Positions 1-4,496 of a DNA stretch of 5,522 nt are shown here, piece by piece. Numbering within the stretch: the first letter of the stretch is position 1; every line of letters starts with the position of its first letter. The DNA comes from Candidatus Poseidoniales archaeon (GTDB lineage: Archaea; Thermoplasmatota; Poseidoniia; Poseidoniales; Poseidoniaceae), in assembly GCA_012270265.1 (NCBI GenBank), contig JAAXIR010000291.1:1-5522 (forward strand), given 5' to 3'. The notes under the pieces are model-generated. The model ran no database searches, was not told the DNA's origin, and was given only the letters and a program-made list of their open reading frames with translations. Made by a program: the position numbers and the translations under genes.

Positions 1-318
1 TCCCAAGGTGGGGCTATGGCTCTAGAGATGCTCCTTCTTCCTCTTGTTGATTGAATCGTTTGTATTTTGGCCTTGGGAACAGGCTTGGTTCGACAGATGG
101 AATTGAGACTCCGTCTTGAAGAACTCGACAAGAAAAGGATGTTCTGGATGCATGGCGTGCGAGATGTACGTGTCCCAATTGAAGATGGTTGGGCTGTTGC
201 TCATCTGTTCGAAGCTGCAGGTTGGAGCGTTGAATTGGTTGAGCATCAAAAGGGGCACATGATTCCAACGGAGCATCATGATGTGCTCAAGGATTGGCTG
301 AATGACTTCGTCAATTGA
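1..318 (+). pseudogene. Alpha/beta hydrolase (phospholipase/carboxylesterase family), 5'-truncated by the window and interrupted by an in-frame TGA
   Basis: Reading frame 1 begins with SQGGAMALEMLLLP, the nucleophile-elbow region of the Abhydrolase_2 family (esterases acting on carboxylic or thioester bonds, acyl-protein-thioesterase-like). The catalytic Ser would be the first residue in the window. The frame continues after codon 18 with the other two triad elements: HGVRDVRVP around residues 51-59 (acid Asp55) and KGHMIP around residues 84-89 (His86), followed by a typical C-terminal helix DVLKDWLNDFV. Codon 18 (52-54) is TGA, yet the family match continues in the same frame on both sides, so a substitution rather than a frameshift is indicated; CGA (Arg) to TGA is the simplest change. 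Alternatives are a sequencing error, or a TTG restart at 67, but that product would lack the nucleophile. The gene ends at 318 and overlaps the convergent glutaredoxin gene by 8 nt. Family call is fairly sure; pseudogene status depends on read quality. Confidence 0.65.
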
Positions 319-580
319 TTGGATATTTGCTCAGTTCATCGAACCCGCCAATGAAAATCCGATCCTCTCCACGAAGGTCAAAGATGACTGGAACGGTTCG
401 ATGCATTGTTGCTTCAACGACTTCGTCACGGAGATTACGAGGATGCTCATCGAATGAGACTTCAACAAACGGTTGTTCTTTTTGTCCCAGCAGTCGCTTT
501 GCAGCCGTGCAATATCCACAAAATCGCCCTGTAAATACAAGGAAGTTTCCTTTGTGTTGTTCGAGGAGTTCCGTGAACAT
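311..580 (-). CDS. Glutaredoxin-like thiol-disulfide oxidoreductase
   Basis: The 89-residue product is the size of a minimal glutaredoxin. It has the redox motif C21-G-Y-C24 after a first beta strand (FLVFTGRF), the cis-proline loop T62-V-P64, and the glycine pair G78-G79 followed by FDEL, which in the family binds the glutathione or thiol partner. It is expected to be a cytoplasmic thiol-disulfide reductant; in archaea without glutathione the partner would be another low-molecular thiol or a thioredoxin reductase (inference). The ATG at 580 puts the first strand immediately after a short N-terminal helix, as usual, and AAGGT lies close upstream. A TATA-like TTGAAATA sits about 25 nt upstream of the ATG. 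It is divergent from the FMN reductase gene, 87 nt apart, and its TGA stop shares the palindrome TCAATTGA with the hydrolase stop. No missing residues were noticed. Confidence 0.9.
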   Translation of the reverse strand: MFTELLEQHKGNFLVFTGRFCGYCTAAKRLLGQKEQPFVEVSFDEHPRNLRDEVVEATMHRTVPVIFDLRGEDRIFIGGFDELSKYPIN

Positions 581-602
581 GGTCTACCTTCAATGGCTGC
601 CG

Positions 603-610
603 TATTTCAA
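603..610 (-). promoter_or_regulatory. Possible TATA element of the glutaredoxin gene
   Basis: On the minus strand the octamer TTGAAATA lies 22 nt upstream of the glutaredoxin ATG, its centre about 26 nt away, as expected for TBP binding at a nearly leaderless archaeal gene. The same octamer occurs at almost the same distance on the other side of the intergenic region. The match to a consensus TATA box is modest. Confidence 0.3.
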
Positions 611-638
611 GGCATGGTAACTCAGATGAAACCAACTG

Positions 639-646
639 TTGAAATA
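639..646 (+). promoter_or_regulatory. Possible TATA element of the FMN reductase gene
   Basis: The octamer TTGAAATA ends 21 nt before the ATG at 668, so a transcript starting about 25 nt downstream of its centre would begin at or next to the start codon. Adjacent AGAATATT (646-653) is more AT-rich but closer to the ATG than usual. The element lies within an imperfect dyad, GTTGAA (638-643) and TTCAAC (661-666). Confidence 0.35.
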
Positions 647-667
647 GAATATTGCATTCGTTCAACC

Positions 668-1168
668 ATGGATTCCTATGTCTTGGTTCTTGCAGCATCA
701 TCCGGTAAGAACCTCGCCCTCGCTCACCGATTTACAGAATCCTTTGAGAAAAAAGGTATGGCTGCGAAAATCGTGGATTTGACAACGCTTCATTGGCCCG
801 TATACACGCCGGAACTGGATGGTGATCGTGACAACTCTCCTGACACATCTGAACTGTCATCTCTTATTCTGAACTCAACCGCTTTGGTTGTATGTGCTCC
901 TGAGTACAACGGTGTTATGCCCCCTGCACTCAACAACACGATTGCATGGCTCTCCGTAGAGTCGGATGATTTTCGAAAACTGTTCAACAATCGAACCGTT
1001 TTGCTCGCAACACACAGTGGGGGTGGTGGTGCGCATTGTCTGATGGCTATGCGCCACCAATTCTCTTTCCTTGGAAGCAACGTCATTGGTCGGTCCATGA
1101 CGCTCAACAAATCGAAACCGTTCTCTCAAGAGACCATGGACGATCTGATTCAACGCGTTTTGCAATGA
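668..1168 (+). CDS. NAD(P)H-dependent FMN reductase family protein
   Basis: The 166-residue product has a flavodoxin-like fold of the FMN_red family, which uses NAD(P)H and bound FMN to reduce quinones, azo compounds, metal ions or free flavin. The first strand YVLVLAASSGKN (4-15) leads into the FMN-phosphate loop. The diagnostic motif PEYNGVMPPALNNTIAWLS is at residues 78-96, and THSGGGGAHCLMAMR at 115-129 matches the Gly-rich segment before the last helices. The frame is open back to 473, but homology starts at the ATG at 668, and the earlier part overlaps the glutaredoxin coding strand, so it is not counted. A TATA-like element about 25 nt upstream supports a leaderless start. The physiological substrate cannot be told from sequence. 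Its divergent neighbour is a glutaredoxin, which suggests a joint role in redox balance or oxidative stress (inference). Confidence 0.87.
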   Translation: MDSYVLVLAASSGKNLALAHRFTESFEKKGMAAKIVDLTTLHWPVYTPELDGDRDNSPDTSELSSLILNSTALVVCAPEYNGVMPPALNNTIAWLSVESDDFRKLFNNRTVLLATHSGGGGAHCLMAMRHQFSFLGSNVIGRSMTLNKSKPFSQETMDDLIQRVLQ

Positions 1169-1189
1169 CATGTAGGCTCATTTGCGAAT

Positions 1190-1205
1190 CGTTGGTTGGC
1201 CAACG
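1190..1205. repeat. Hairpin-forming inverted repeat between FMN reductase and tRNA-Glu
   Basis: CGTTGG (1190-1195), a 4-nt loop TTGG, then CCAACG (1200-1205) form a perfect 6-bp stem; TTGGCCAA at 1196-1203 is itself palindromic. It begins 22 nt after the FMN reductase stop and ends at the putative tRNA promoter. No T-run follows, so it does not look like a standard terminator; it could mark the mRNA 3' end or be chance. Confidence 0.35.
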
Positions 1206-1213
1206 GTTATGAA
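1205..1213 (+). promoter_or_regulatory. Possible TATA element of the tRNA-Glu gene
   Basis: GGTTATGAA is centred about 30 nt before the mature tRNA 5' end, which fits a transcript with a short 5' leader removed by RNase P. It is the only TATA-like block in this interval, but the match is weak. Confidence 0.25.
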
Positions 1214-1238
1214 CGAGAGGTGACACGGCAAGTTATTG

Positions 1239-1313
1239 GCTCGTGTGGTGTAGCCAGGTCCATCATCGCGGGTTTTCATCCCGCTGACCCGGGTTCGAAT
1301 CCCGGCACGAGCA
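1239..1313 (+). tRNA. tRNA-Glu (anticodon UUC)
   Basis: A full cloverleaf can be folded by eye. The acceptor stem GCTCGTG (1239-1245) pairs with CACGAGC (1306-1312), and the discriminator is A1313. The D-arm GTGT / TCAT (1248-1251 / 1263-1266) has a weak outer G-U and a 13-22 mismatch; its loop contains the conserved GG at 1257-1258. The anticodon stem GCGGG (1268-1272) pairs with CCCGC (1280-1284) around the loop TTTTCAT, giving anticodon TTC at 1275-1277. The variable region TGAC is short (1285-1288). The T-arm CCGGG / CCCGG (1289-1293 / 1301-1305) closes the loop TTCGAAT. There is no intron. CCA is not encoded (CCT follows the discriminator), so it must be added by the CCA-adding enzyme. 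Confidence 0.96.
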
Positions 1314-1322
1314 CCTGGATAA

Positions 1323-1328
1323 CTTTTC
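1323..1328 (+). terminator. Possible T-tract terminator after tRNA-Glu
   Basis: CTTTTC begins 10 nt after the mature tRNA 3' end. Archaeal RNA polymerase terminates at T-rich stretches, and short T4-T5 runs are common behind tRNA genes. The run is only four bases, so support is weak. Confidence 0.25.
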
Positions 1329-1344
1329 CAATCAATTCGTAACG

Positions 1345-1353
1345 TTAGATATA
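1345..1353 (+). promoter_or_regulatory. TATA box of the HTH_10 regulator gene
   Basis: TTAGATATA is among the best TATA-like matches in the window. Transcription would start near 1375, leaving a leader of about 17 nt before the ATG at 1392, unlike the apparently leaderless neighbours. AAAGGG at 1379-1384 in this leader could act as a Shine-Dalgarno sequence with 7 nt spacing. Confidence 0.5.
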
Positions 1354-1376
1354 GATAGGTCTTGTATGAACCTATC
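1354..1376. promoter_or_regulatory. Operator-like inverted repeat between TATA box and start of the HTH_10 gene
   Basis: GATAGGT (1354-1360) and ACCTATC (1370-1376) are perfect 7-bp complements separated by 9 nt. The dyad starts right after the TATA box and reaches the expected transcription start, a position where a bound protein would block RNA polymerase recruitment in archaea. Autoregulation by the downstream HTH protein is the obvious hypothesis. If transcription starts further upstream it could instead be an RNA hairpin. Confidence 0.5.
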
Positions 1377-1391
1377 ATAAAGGGTATCTCT

Positions 1392-2045
1392 ATGCTTTCG
1401 CAGATGCAATTCAACATTCAATACGAAGACGCTCTCGACCTACCCTCAGGAGAACTCGTAAACGTCTTTGAGAAGCTCTCTTTCATCCGCATCATTGAGG
1501 TGGTAGAACAATCACCTGTCATGTTGTTTAGCGCGACGTTGATGAAGCACAAGTCCATCGATGATGTCAACTCAATTCCTGCTATGGAATTGAAAGAAGT
1601 CCTCTCATCAAACGGTAGAGACGTTCTGTTTTCGACACGTATGAGCGGTCCAATCGCTCGTCTAATCGTCAGTCAAAATGATGCATGGCCAATTGCTCCA
1701 ATTTTGATTGAATCGAAGCAACTGGTGCTCTCGATGCAAGGTACTCCGCAAGGCTTGTCCACGTTTTTGAATCAAGTCAAGCAACTGATTGGTCCACGTT
1801 TCAGCCTCACAGTCAACAAATCATATCAGGGTGAGTGGCTAACGGCTCCAAACATGTCACCTCGCCGAAAACAAGTGTTGGAAACCGCAATTCACATGGG
1901 ATACTACGATCACCCTCGTCAATGCAAGCAACAAGATATTGCCATTCAAATGAACCGAAAGCAAGGAACAATCGCTGAACATCTCCTTCTTGCAGAAGGC
2001 AATATCCTCAAGGCATGGTACGAGCAATCTCGTACCTCAGAGTAA
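1392..2045 (+). CDS. Bat-like HTH_10 domain transcriptional regulator
   Basis: The 217-residue product ends with a helix-turn-helix of the HTH_10 type (Bat, bacterio-opsin activator-like), a family known mostly from haloarchaea and Thermoplasmatota. Around residues 155-208 it shows MSPRRKQVLETA, GYYDHPRQCKQQDIA and GTIAEHLLLAE, the usual order of first helix, Gly-Tyr-Tyr-Asp turn and recognition helix. The N-terminal 150 residues have alternating strands and helices, starting FNIQYED, like the poorly characterised sensory half of Bat-like proteins; no GAF or PAS signature and no cysteine cluster is visible there, so the ligand is unknown. The frame is open from a TTG at 1362, but ATG 1392 follows AAAGGG at good spacing, whereas 1362 lies inside the promoter dyad; ATG 1404 is a second possibility. 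The dyad at 1354-1376 suggests self-regulation. Its stop overlaps the convergent lysE-type gene by 9 nt. Confidence 0.85.
   Translation: MLSQMQFNIQYEDALDLPSGELVNVFEKLSFIRIIEVVEQSPVMLFSATLMKHKSIDDVNSIPAMELKEVLSSNGRDVLFSTRMSGPIARLIVSQNDAWPIAPILIESKQLVLSMQGTPQGLSTFLNQVKQLIGPRFSLTVNKSYQGEWLTAPNMSPRRKQVLETAIHMGYYDHPRQCKQQDIAIQMNRKQGTIAEHLLLAEGNILKAWYEQSRTSE
2017..2036. repeat. Perfect 8-bp hairpin at the convergent HTH_10 / LysE junction
   Basis: GGTACGAG (2017-2024), loop CAAT, CTCGTACC (2029-2036). It lies in the last codons of the HTH gene and, on the other strand, begins at the base directly after the LysE stop codon. It could stabilise or mark the 3' end of the lysE transcript. No T-tract follows on either strand, so it is not a standard terminator. 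Confidence 0.5.
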
Positions 2046-2651
2046 TTGACGAACAACACCAAGTCCAGCGAATAGGAAGATGGCTCCTGCTAAACTCCGA
2101 ATCATGATTTTTCCACGCCTTTCATGTCGAAGTGTATCCATCAGTTTGTGTCCAATCATGGTCCAAAGGATCATGGCAAGTAATCCTGCAGTCGTAGTGA
2201 TTGTGGTAATGAGCAGGATGCCCTTGATACCTCCGCCGAATCCTTGCAAAAATTCGATCATGATGACAGAAACAAAGACCCATTCTTTACCGTTGACGAA
2301 TTGCAACATGATGCCATGTCGGAAGTCCAATCGCTGGATGTCTTGATCAACTGATAACTGTTCAATTGGAATGCGGAGAATCACCACGCCCAATAGCACA
2401 AAGAACAGCAGGCCAAACCACTCAAGGAACGTAAAGAGCATGGAATCCTTGTCGATGCGTTCAACGGTCGTTCCAATGATGAGGTGGACCATGACGAATC
2501 CAATGACCATTCCGATCAACAAAGATACATTGCTACGAGCTCCATGAACTGCAGAGTGTGAAATAGCAGTGATGTTGTTTGGTCCCGGAGTGAAAATTCC
2601 AACTGCGAGAATGGTCAAAAGTCCAAAAATCGCTTCGGTTTCAATGGCCAA
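2037..2651 (-). CDS. LysE/RhtB-family amino-acid exporter
   Basis: The 204-residue, strongly hydrophobic protein has about six membrane segments, the size and layout of the LysE/RhtB superfamily, which exports amino acids or small metabolites by proton antiport. The family signature PGPNNITAISHSAVHGAR lies at residues 22-39. The second landmark, usually F-x-x-G-x(5)-NPK, is present as FRHGIMLQFVNGKEW (110-124), with Gly in place of the Pro. The substrate cannot be assigned. The start is taken as TTG 2651 because AGGAGG lies 7 nt upstream (2659-2664) and the upstream dedA-like gene ends only 11 nt before it; the in-frame ATG at 2708 would add 19 hydrophilic residues, overlap dedA by 46 nt and ignore the strong ribosome site. 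It is the second gene of a two-gene unit with the DedA/VTT protein. Its 3' end overlaps the HTH regulator. Confidence 0.85.
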   Translation of the reverse strand: MAIETEAIFGLLTILAVGIFTPGPNNITAISHSAVHGARSNVSLLIGMVIGFVMVHLIIGTTVERIDKDSMLFTFLEWFGLLFFVLLGVVILRIPIEQLSVDQDIQRLDFRHGIMLQFVNGKEWVFVSVIMIEFLQGFGGGIKGILLITTITTTAGLLAMILWTMIGHKLMDTLRHERRGKIMIRSLAGAIFLFAGLGVVRQLL

Positions 2652-2658
2652 TGTACCG

Positions 2659-2664
2659 CCTCCT
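2659..2664 (-). promoter_or_regulatory. Shine-Dalgarno site deciding a TTG start for the LysE-type gene
   Basis: AGGAGG on the minus strand is a near-perfect complement of the 16S rRNA 3' end, 7 nt before TTG 2651. It overlaps the TAG stop of the upstream gene (2663-2665), which suggests translational coupling of the two membrane proteins. Confidence 0.8.
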
Positions 2665-3262
2665 AGACTGCATCGCTTGTCGTTGATGTTTTCCCATTGA
2701 GCCACCAAAGAAAGGTGGCAAGTGCTGCGAGAAGAACGACTGCCATGATGATCTCATGATCCAGCAACCACTGTACTGCATCCATGGCAGCATCACCGTA
2801 CAGGTAAATCAGCAACGCTTCTAATCCGAATCGGAGCCCTCTCCCGAAAATACCAGCCAAAATGAACGGTTGCAATTTCATATCGCTCGCACCTGCAATC
2901 CATCCAAACACTTTGTAGGGTAGTGGCGAAACTGCAGCGATGAACATGCCAAGCGTGCCGTATCGCTCGAACAGTGCTTCGAGTCGATCTCGATGGTGAG
3001 GTTTACCGAAGCGATCCAAGAGTTTCGTACCATAGCGCTTCCCAATGGTATGCCCAATGACGGCTCCCATGACCGAGGACACAGTGACGATGGTCCACAA
3101 CCACAGAAGGACGCTGGGACTATCTCGCTCCTCATAGGCCATGGGAAGGAACATTACATCGGGCGGTATAGGTTGTATGATGGCCTCAGTAAACGAGAGT
3201 AAGGCGAGCGCAAAAGGCCCGAACTGATTGAAGAAGTCAAGAATGTATTCTTCTCCAATCAT
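2663..3262 (-). CDS. DedA/VTT-domain (YqaA-like) integral membrane protein
   Basis: The 199-residue membrane protein has the DedA/VTT (SNARE-associated) layout. A first hydrophobic segment (about 15-35) runs into a conserved acidic/proline loop, E26 then QPIPPDV (30-36). A second segment (50-72) ends with Gly-rich GAVIGHTIGKRYG. A basic amphipathic stretch (75-101) follows, then the diagnostic re-entrant motif SPLPYKVFGWIAGAS (112-126), FGRGLRFGLEAL around 139-150, and a last segment (170-188). DedA-superfamily proteins are implicated in lipid scrambling/undecaprenyl or phospholipid turnover and membrane homeostasis; the archaeal substrate is unknown. The ATG at 3262 fits the family start; no clear ribosome site or TATA box was seen before it. 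It is the first gene of a two-gene unit with the LysE-type exporter and is divergent from nob1, 78 nt apart. Confidence 0.83.
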   Translation of the reverse strand: MIGEEYILDFFNQFGPFALALLSFTEAIIQPIPPDVMFLPMAYEERDSPSVLLWLWTIVTVSSVMGAVIGHTIGKRYGTKLLDRFGKPHHRDRLEALFERYGTLGMFIAAVSPLPYKVFGWIAGASDMKLQPFILAGIFGRGLRFGLEALLIYLYGDAAMDAVQWLLDHEIIMAVVLLAALATFLWWLNGKTSTTSDAV

Positions 3263-3340
3263 GCACTAAGGTGCTGATACGGATTCTTGAGGCTATGGGT
3301 TATCGACGTCTTCTTTACGGGTATTCGACACCCTTTGCCC

Positions 3341-3829
3341 ATGGCCGTCCTCGATACCAGCGCTCTGCTCAATTGGCCGATAGAACGCTGTCGTGGACAA
3401 CTTGTCTCGATGTTGCAACAACAAGAGCTGTCTCGGGTTGATGAGCAGCGATGGATGTTGATCGAAACACTCGAAATGGATTGGCGAACGGCAAGCGAAG
3501 GCGAGCGCCAATCGATCCTCGATGTAGCTGCGAGGACGGGTGATTTACCGCGCCTCTCGGATGTGGACATTGATCTGCTTGCTCTTGCCCTTGCCAACCA
3601 AACCAATCTTGTAACGGATGATTATCGCATGAAAAACGTAGCAAGAGAAGCCGGTATTGATGTCCAAGGGGTCATGACAACTGGTGGAAAGAAGCAATGG
3701 AAGTGGGTGCTACGATGCATAGGATGTCGACAAACCGAAGACGTGCCTGCCGATGCTTATCGCTCAAAGCATGATGATGTGAAAGCCTGTGATCGATGCG
3801 GAGCTCCGATGAAACTCAAGCGAGCCTGA
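3341..3829 (+). CDS. nob1: NOB1-family rRNA maturation endonuclease (PIN + zinc ribbon)
   Basis: The 162-residue product matches archaeal NOB1, which cuts the 3' end of pre-16S rRNA during small-subunit maturation. The PIN domain opens with VLDTSALL (Asp5), a typical first metal-binding acid, and continues with LSDVDIDLLALALA (Asp74, Asp76 and Asp78 region) and LVTDDYRMKNVA (Asp93-Asp94). E42 and E45 are candidates for the middle acid. A conserved Trp-rich linker (QWKWVLR, 119-125) leads to a zinc ribbon with C126-IG-C129 and C150-DR-C153. Length and domain order are those of the family. The frame is open from 3287, but those 18 residues precede the PIN start without homology, so the ATG at 3341 is chosen. 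No convincing TATA box or Shine-Dalgarno site was found. It is divergent from the dedA-like gene, and its TGA abuts the tatA stop with zero spacing. Confidence 0.9.
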   Translation: MAVLDTSALLNWPIERCRGQLVSMLQQQELSRVDEQRWMLIETLEMDWRTASEGERQSILDVAARTGDLPRLSDVDIDLLALALANQTNLVTDDYRMKNVAREAGIDVQGVMTTGGKKQWKWVLRCIGCRQTEDVPADAYRSKHDDVKACDRCGAPMKLKRA

Positions 3830-3847
3830 TCACTCTTCATCGTTGAG
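3815..3847. repeat. Inverted repeat around the shared stop region of nob1 and tatA
   Basis: CTCAA-G-CGA (3815-3823) pairs with TCGTTGAG (3840-3847), giving 8 bp with one bulged G around a 16-nt loop that contains TGATCA (3827-3832), the two stop codons. It could form the 3'-end hairpin of both transcripts. The bulge and loop size make chance quite possible. Confidence 0.3.
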
Positions 3848-4132
3848 GGATTCAAGGGCAGTGACTTTCTTTTCAAGTTCATCAACAGCCATTCCCGTAG
3901 GGTCAATGCCGACGGCTTTTGCACGATCCATGAGCACTTGATCGGGTGTCTTACCTCCCGCTTCAAGATCAGTGATCGTTGCCACCGTCGTTGCTTCATT
4001 TAGCCCCTTGTGGAATTCACCTTTGGAACGTCCAAGGGCATTCGCCATCTTCGGGAGTCGTTCTGCTCCAAAGAGGATGAAAAAGATACCAAGAAGGATA
4101 ATGATTTCAAGCGGTCCAGGACTAAACGCCAT
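3830..4132 (-). CDS. tatA: TatA/E-type Sec-independent (twin-arginine) translocase subunit with an extended C-terminal tail
   Basis: The 100-residue protein has the TatA plan: a short outside N-terminus (MAFSPGPLE, acidic Glu9), one membrane helix (about 8-22, IIILLGIFFILFG), the hinge FGAERLP (21-27), and an amphipathic helix (28-48, MANALGRSKGEFHKGLNEA). TatA oligomers form the pore that carries folded, often cofactor-bearing proteins with RR signal peptides across the membrane. After the amphipathic helix comes a tail with LMDRAKAVGIDPTGM and VDELEKKVTAL (67-93), resembling a small SAP/Rho-N-like helical pair, not usual for TatA. ATG 4132 is preferred over a TTG four codons earlier because the family N-terminus is short and GGGG lies 6 nt upstream. 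It lies 71 nt downstream of moaD on the same strand, probably co-transcribed. The tatC partner is not in the window. Confidence 0.9.
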   Translation of the reverse strand: MAFSPGPLEIIILLGIFFILFGAERLPKMANALGRSKGEFHKGLNEATTVATITDLEAGGKTPDQVLMDRAKAVGIDPTGMAVDELEKKVTALESLNDEE

Positions 4133-4181
4133 GCTGTTCCCCAAGGAGCCCTAGAGGTTGAGGCTTTCAAGACTTGCCATC

Positions 4182-4194
4182 ATGCAACGTGCAT
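4182..4194. repeat. Short inverted repeat in the moaD-tatA spacer
   Basis: ATGCA-ACG-TGCAT is a 5-bp dyad with a 3-nt centre, about 50 nt before the tatA ATG and 9 nt after the moaD stop. It might be a small operator or a weak hairpin after moaD; at this length chance is likely. Confidence 0.2.
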
Positions 4195-4203
4195 TCTTGT
4201 GAT

Positions 4204-4446
4204 TCAGCCACCGGATACCGGAGGAAGAAGCGCCACTTCGTCTCCTCGTTGGCAATGGACATCGACAGGACATCGCTCTCCGTTCAAGGCTACAGCGAGG
4301 CCTTGACCAAGCCAGTGACCCATGTCTAATTCAACGACAATTTCCTCGATACTGAGATTCTCTCGCCATTCGACTTTTGTTGTGCGAGACCCAATCGCTT
4401 CTGCAATGGGCCCGAATGCAAGCACGCGCACGTATCCTGCTGACAT
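4204..4446 (-). CDS. moaD: MoaD-like sulfur-carrier protein (molybdopterin synthase small subunit)
   Basis: The 80-residue beta-grasp protein begins with the family strand VRVLAFGPIAEAIGS (6-20) and ends in LLPPVSGG, the C-terminal Gly-Gly that is adenylated by a MoeB/E1-like enzyme and converted to a thiocarboxylate. In molybdopterin synthase it donates sulfur to cyclic pyranopterin with MoaE. In archaea related proteins (SAMPs) also serve in tRNA thiolation or as ubiquitin-like tags, so a dual role cannot be excluded. The internal ALNGERCPVD (53-62) is typical of MoaD. ATG 4446 is the natural start, and a TATA-like block lies about 26 nt upstream. It is followed by tatA on the same strand; no moaE is visible here. 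It is divergent from the ABC transporter, only 50 nt apart. Confidence 0.87.
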   Translation of the reverse strand: MSAGYVRVLAFGPIAEAIGSRTTKVEWRENLSIEEIVVELDMGHWLGQGLAVALNGERCPVDVHCQRGDEVALLPPVSGG

Positions 4447-4467
4447 GGACCAAGGTTGATGCGGCAG

Positions 4468-4477
4468 TTTATCAATA
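4468..4477. promoter_or_regulatory. Shared bidirectional TATA-like element between moaD and the ABC transporter
   Basis: TTTATCAATA on the plus strand (TATTGATAAA on the minus strand) is the only AT-rich block in the 50-nt divergent spacer. Its centre (about 4472) is about 25 nt from the ABC ATG at 4497 and about 26 nt from the moaD ATG at 4446, the expected TATA-to-start distance for leaderless transcripts in both directions. Confidence 0.5.
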
Positions 4478-4496
4478 CGTAGCCGTATGGAACTTC

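Noticed and set aside
52..54. Selenocysteine or other recoding at the hydrolase TGA
   Set aside because: The position lies after the nucleophile helix in a spot with no catalytic role and most simply corresponds to Arg; no supporting element is apparent, and a nonsense change or read error is simpler.
315..620. Plus-strand open frame antisense to the glutaredoxin
   Set aside because: Low-complexity Ser/Arg-rich translation; the minus strand carries an intact glutaredoxin with all motifs.
473..667. Longer 5' extension of the FMN reductase frame
   Set aside because: The added 65 residues have no flavodoxin-like features and lie antisense to the glutaredoxin gene and its promoter; homology begins at the ATG at 668.
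1239..1313. Possible intron in the tRNA gene
   Set aside because: The anticodon stem and 7-nt loop are contiguous, so no intron is needed.
1178..1417. Minus-strand open frame across the tRNA
   Set aside because: It is the complement of the tRNA-Glu gene (the RAGIRTRVSG-type peptide is a common tRNA antisense artefact) and has no gene-like context.
2652..2708. ATG 2708 as start of the LysE-type gene
   Set aside because: It adds 19 hydrophilic residues, overlaps the upstream dedA-like gene by 46 nt and ignores AGGAGG placed 7 nt before TTG 2651.
3799..3808. 10-bp palindrome CGGAGCTCCG in nob1
   Set aside because: It has no loop and lies within the conserved zinc-ribbon codons; likely a chance outcome of coding sequence.
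4377..4496. Longer 5' extension of the ABC ATPase frame
   Set aside because: The added 40 residues are antisense to moaD and without homology; ATG 4497 fits the family N-terminus and the TATA position.
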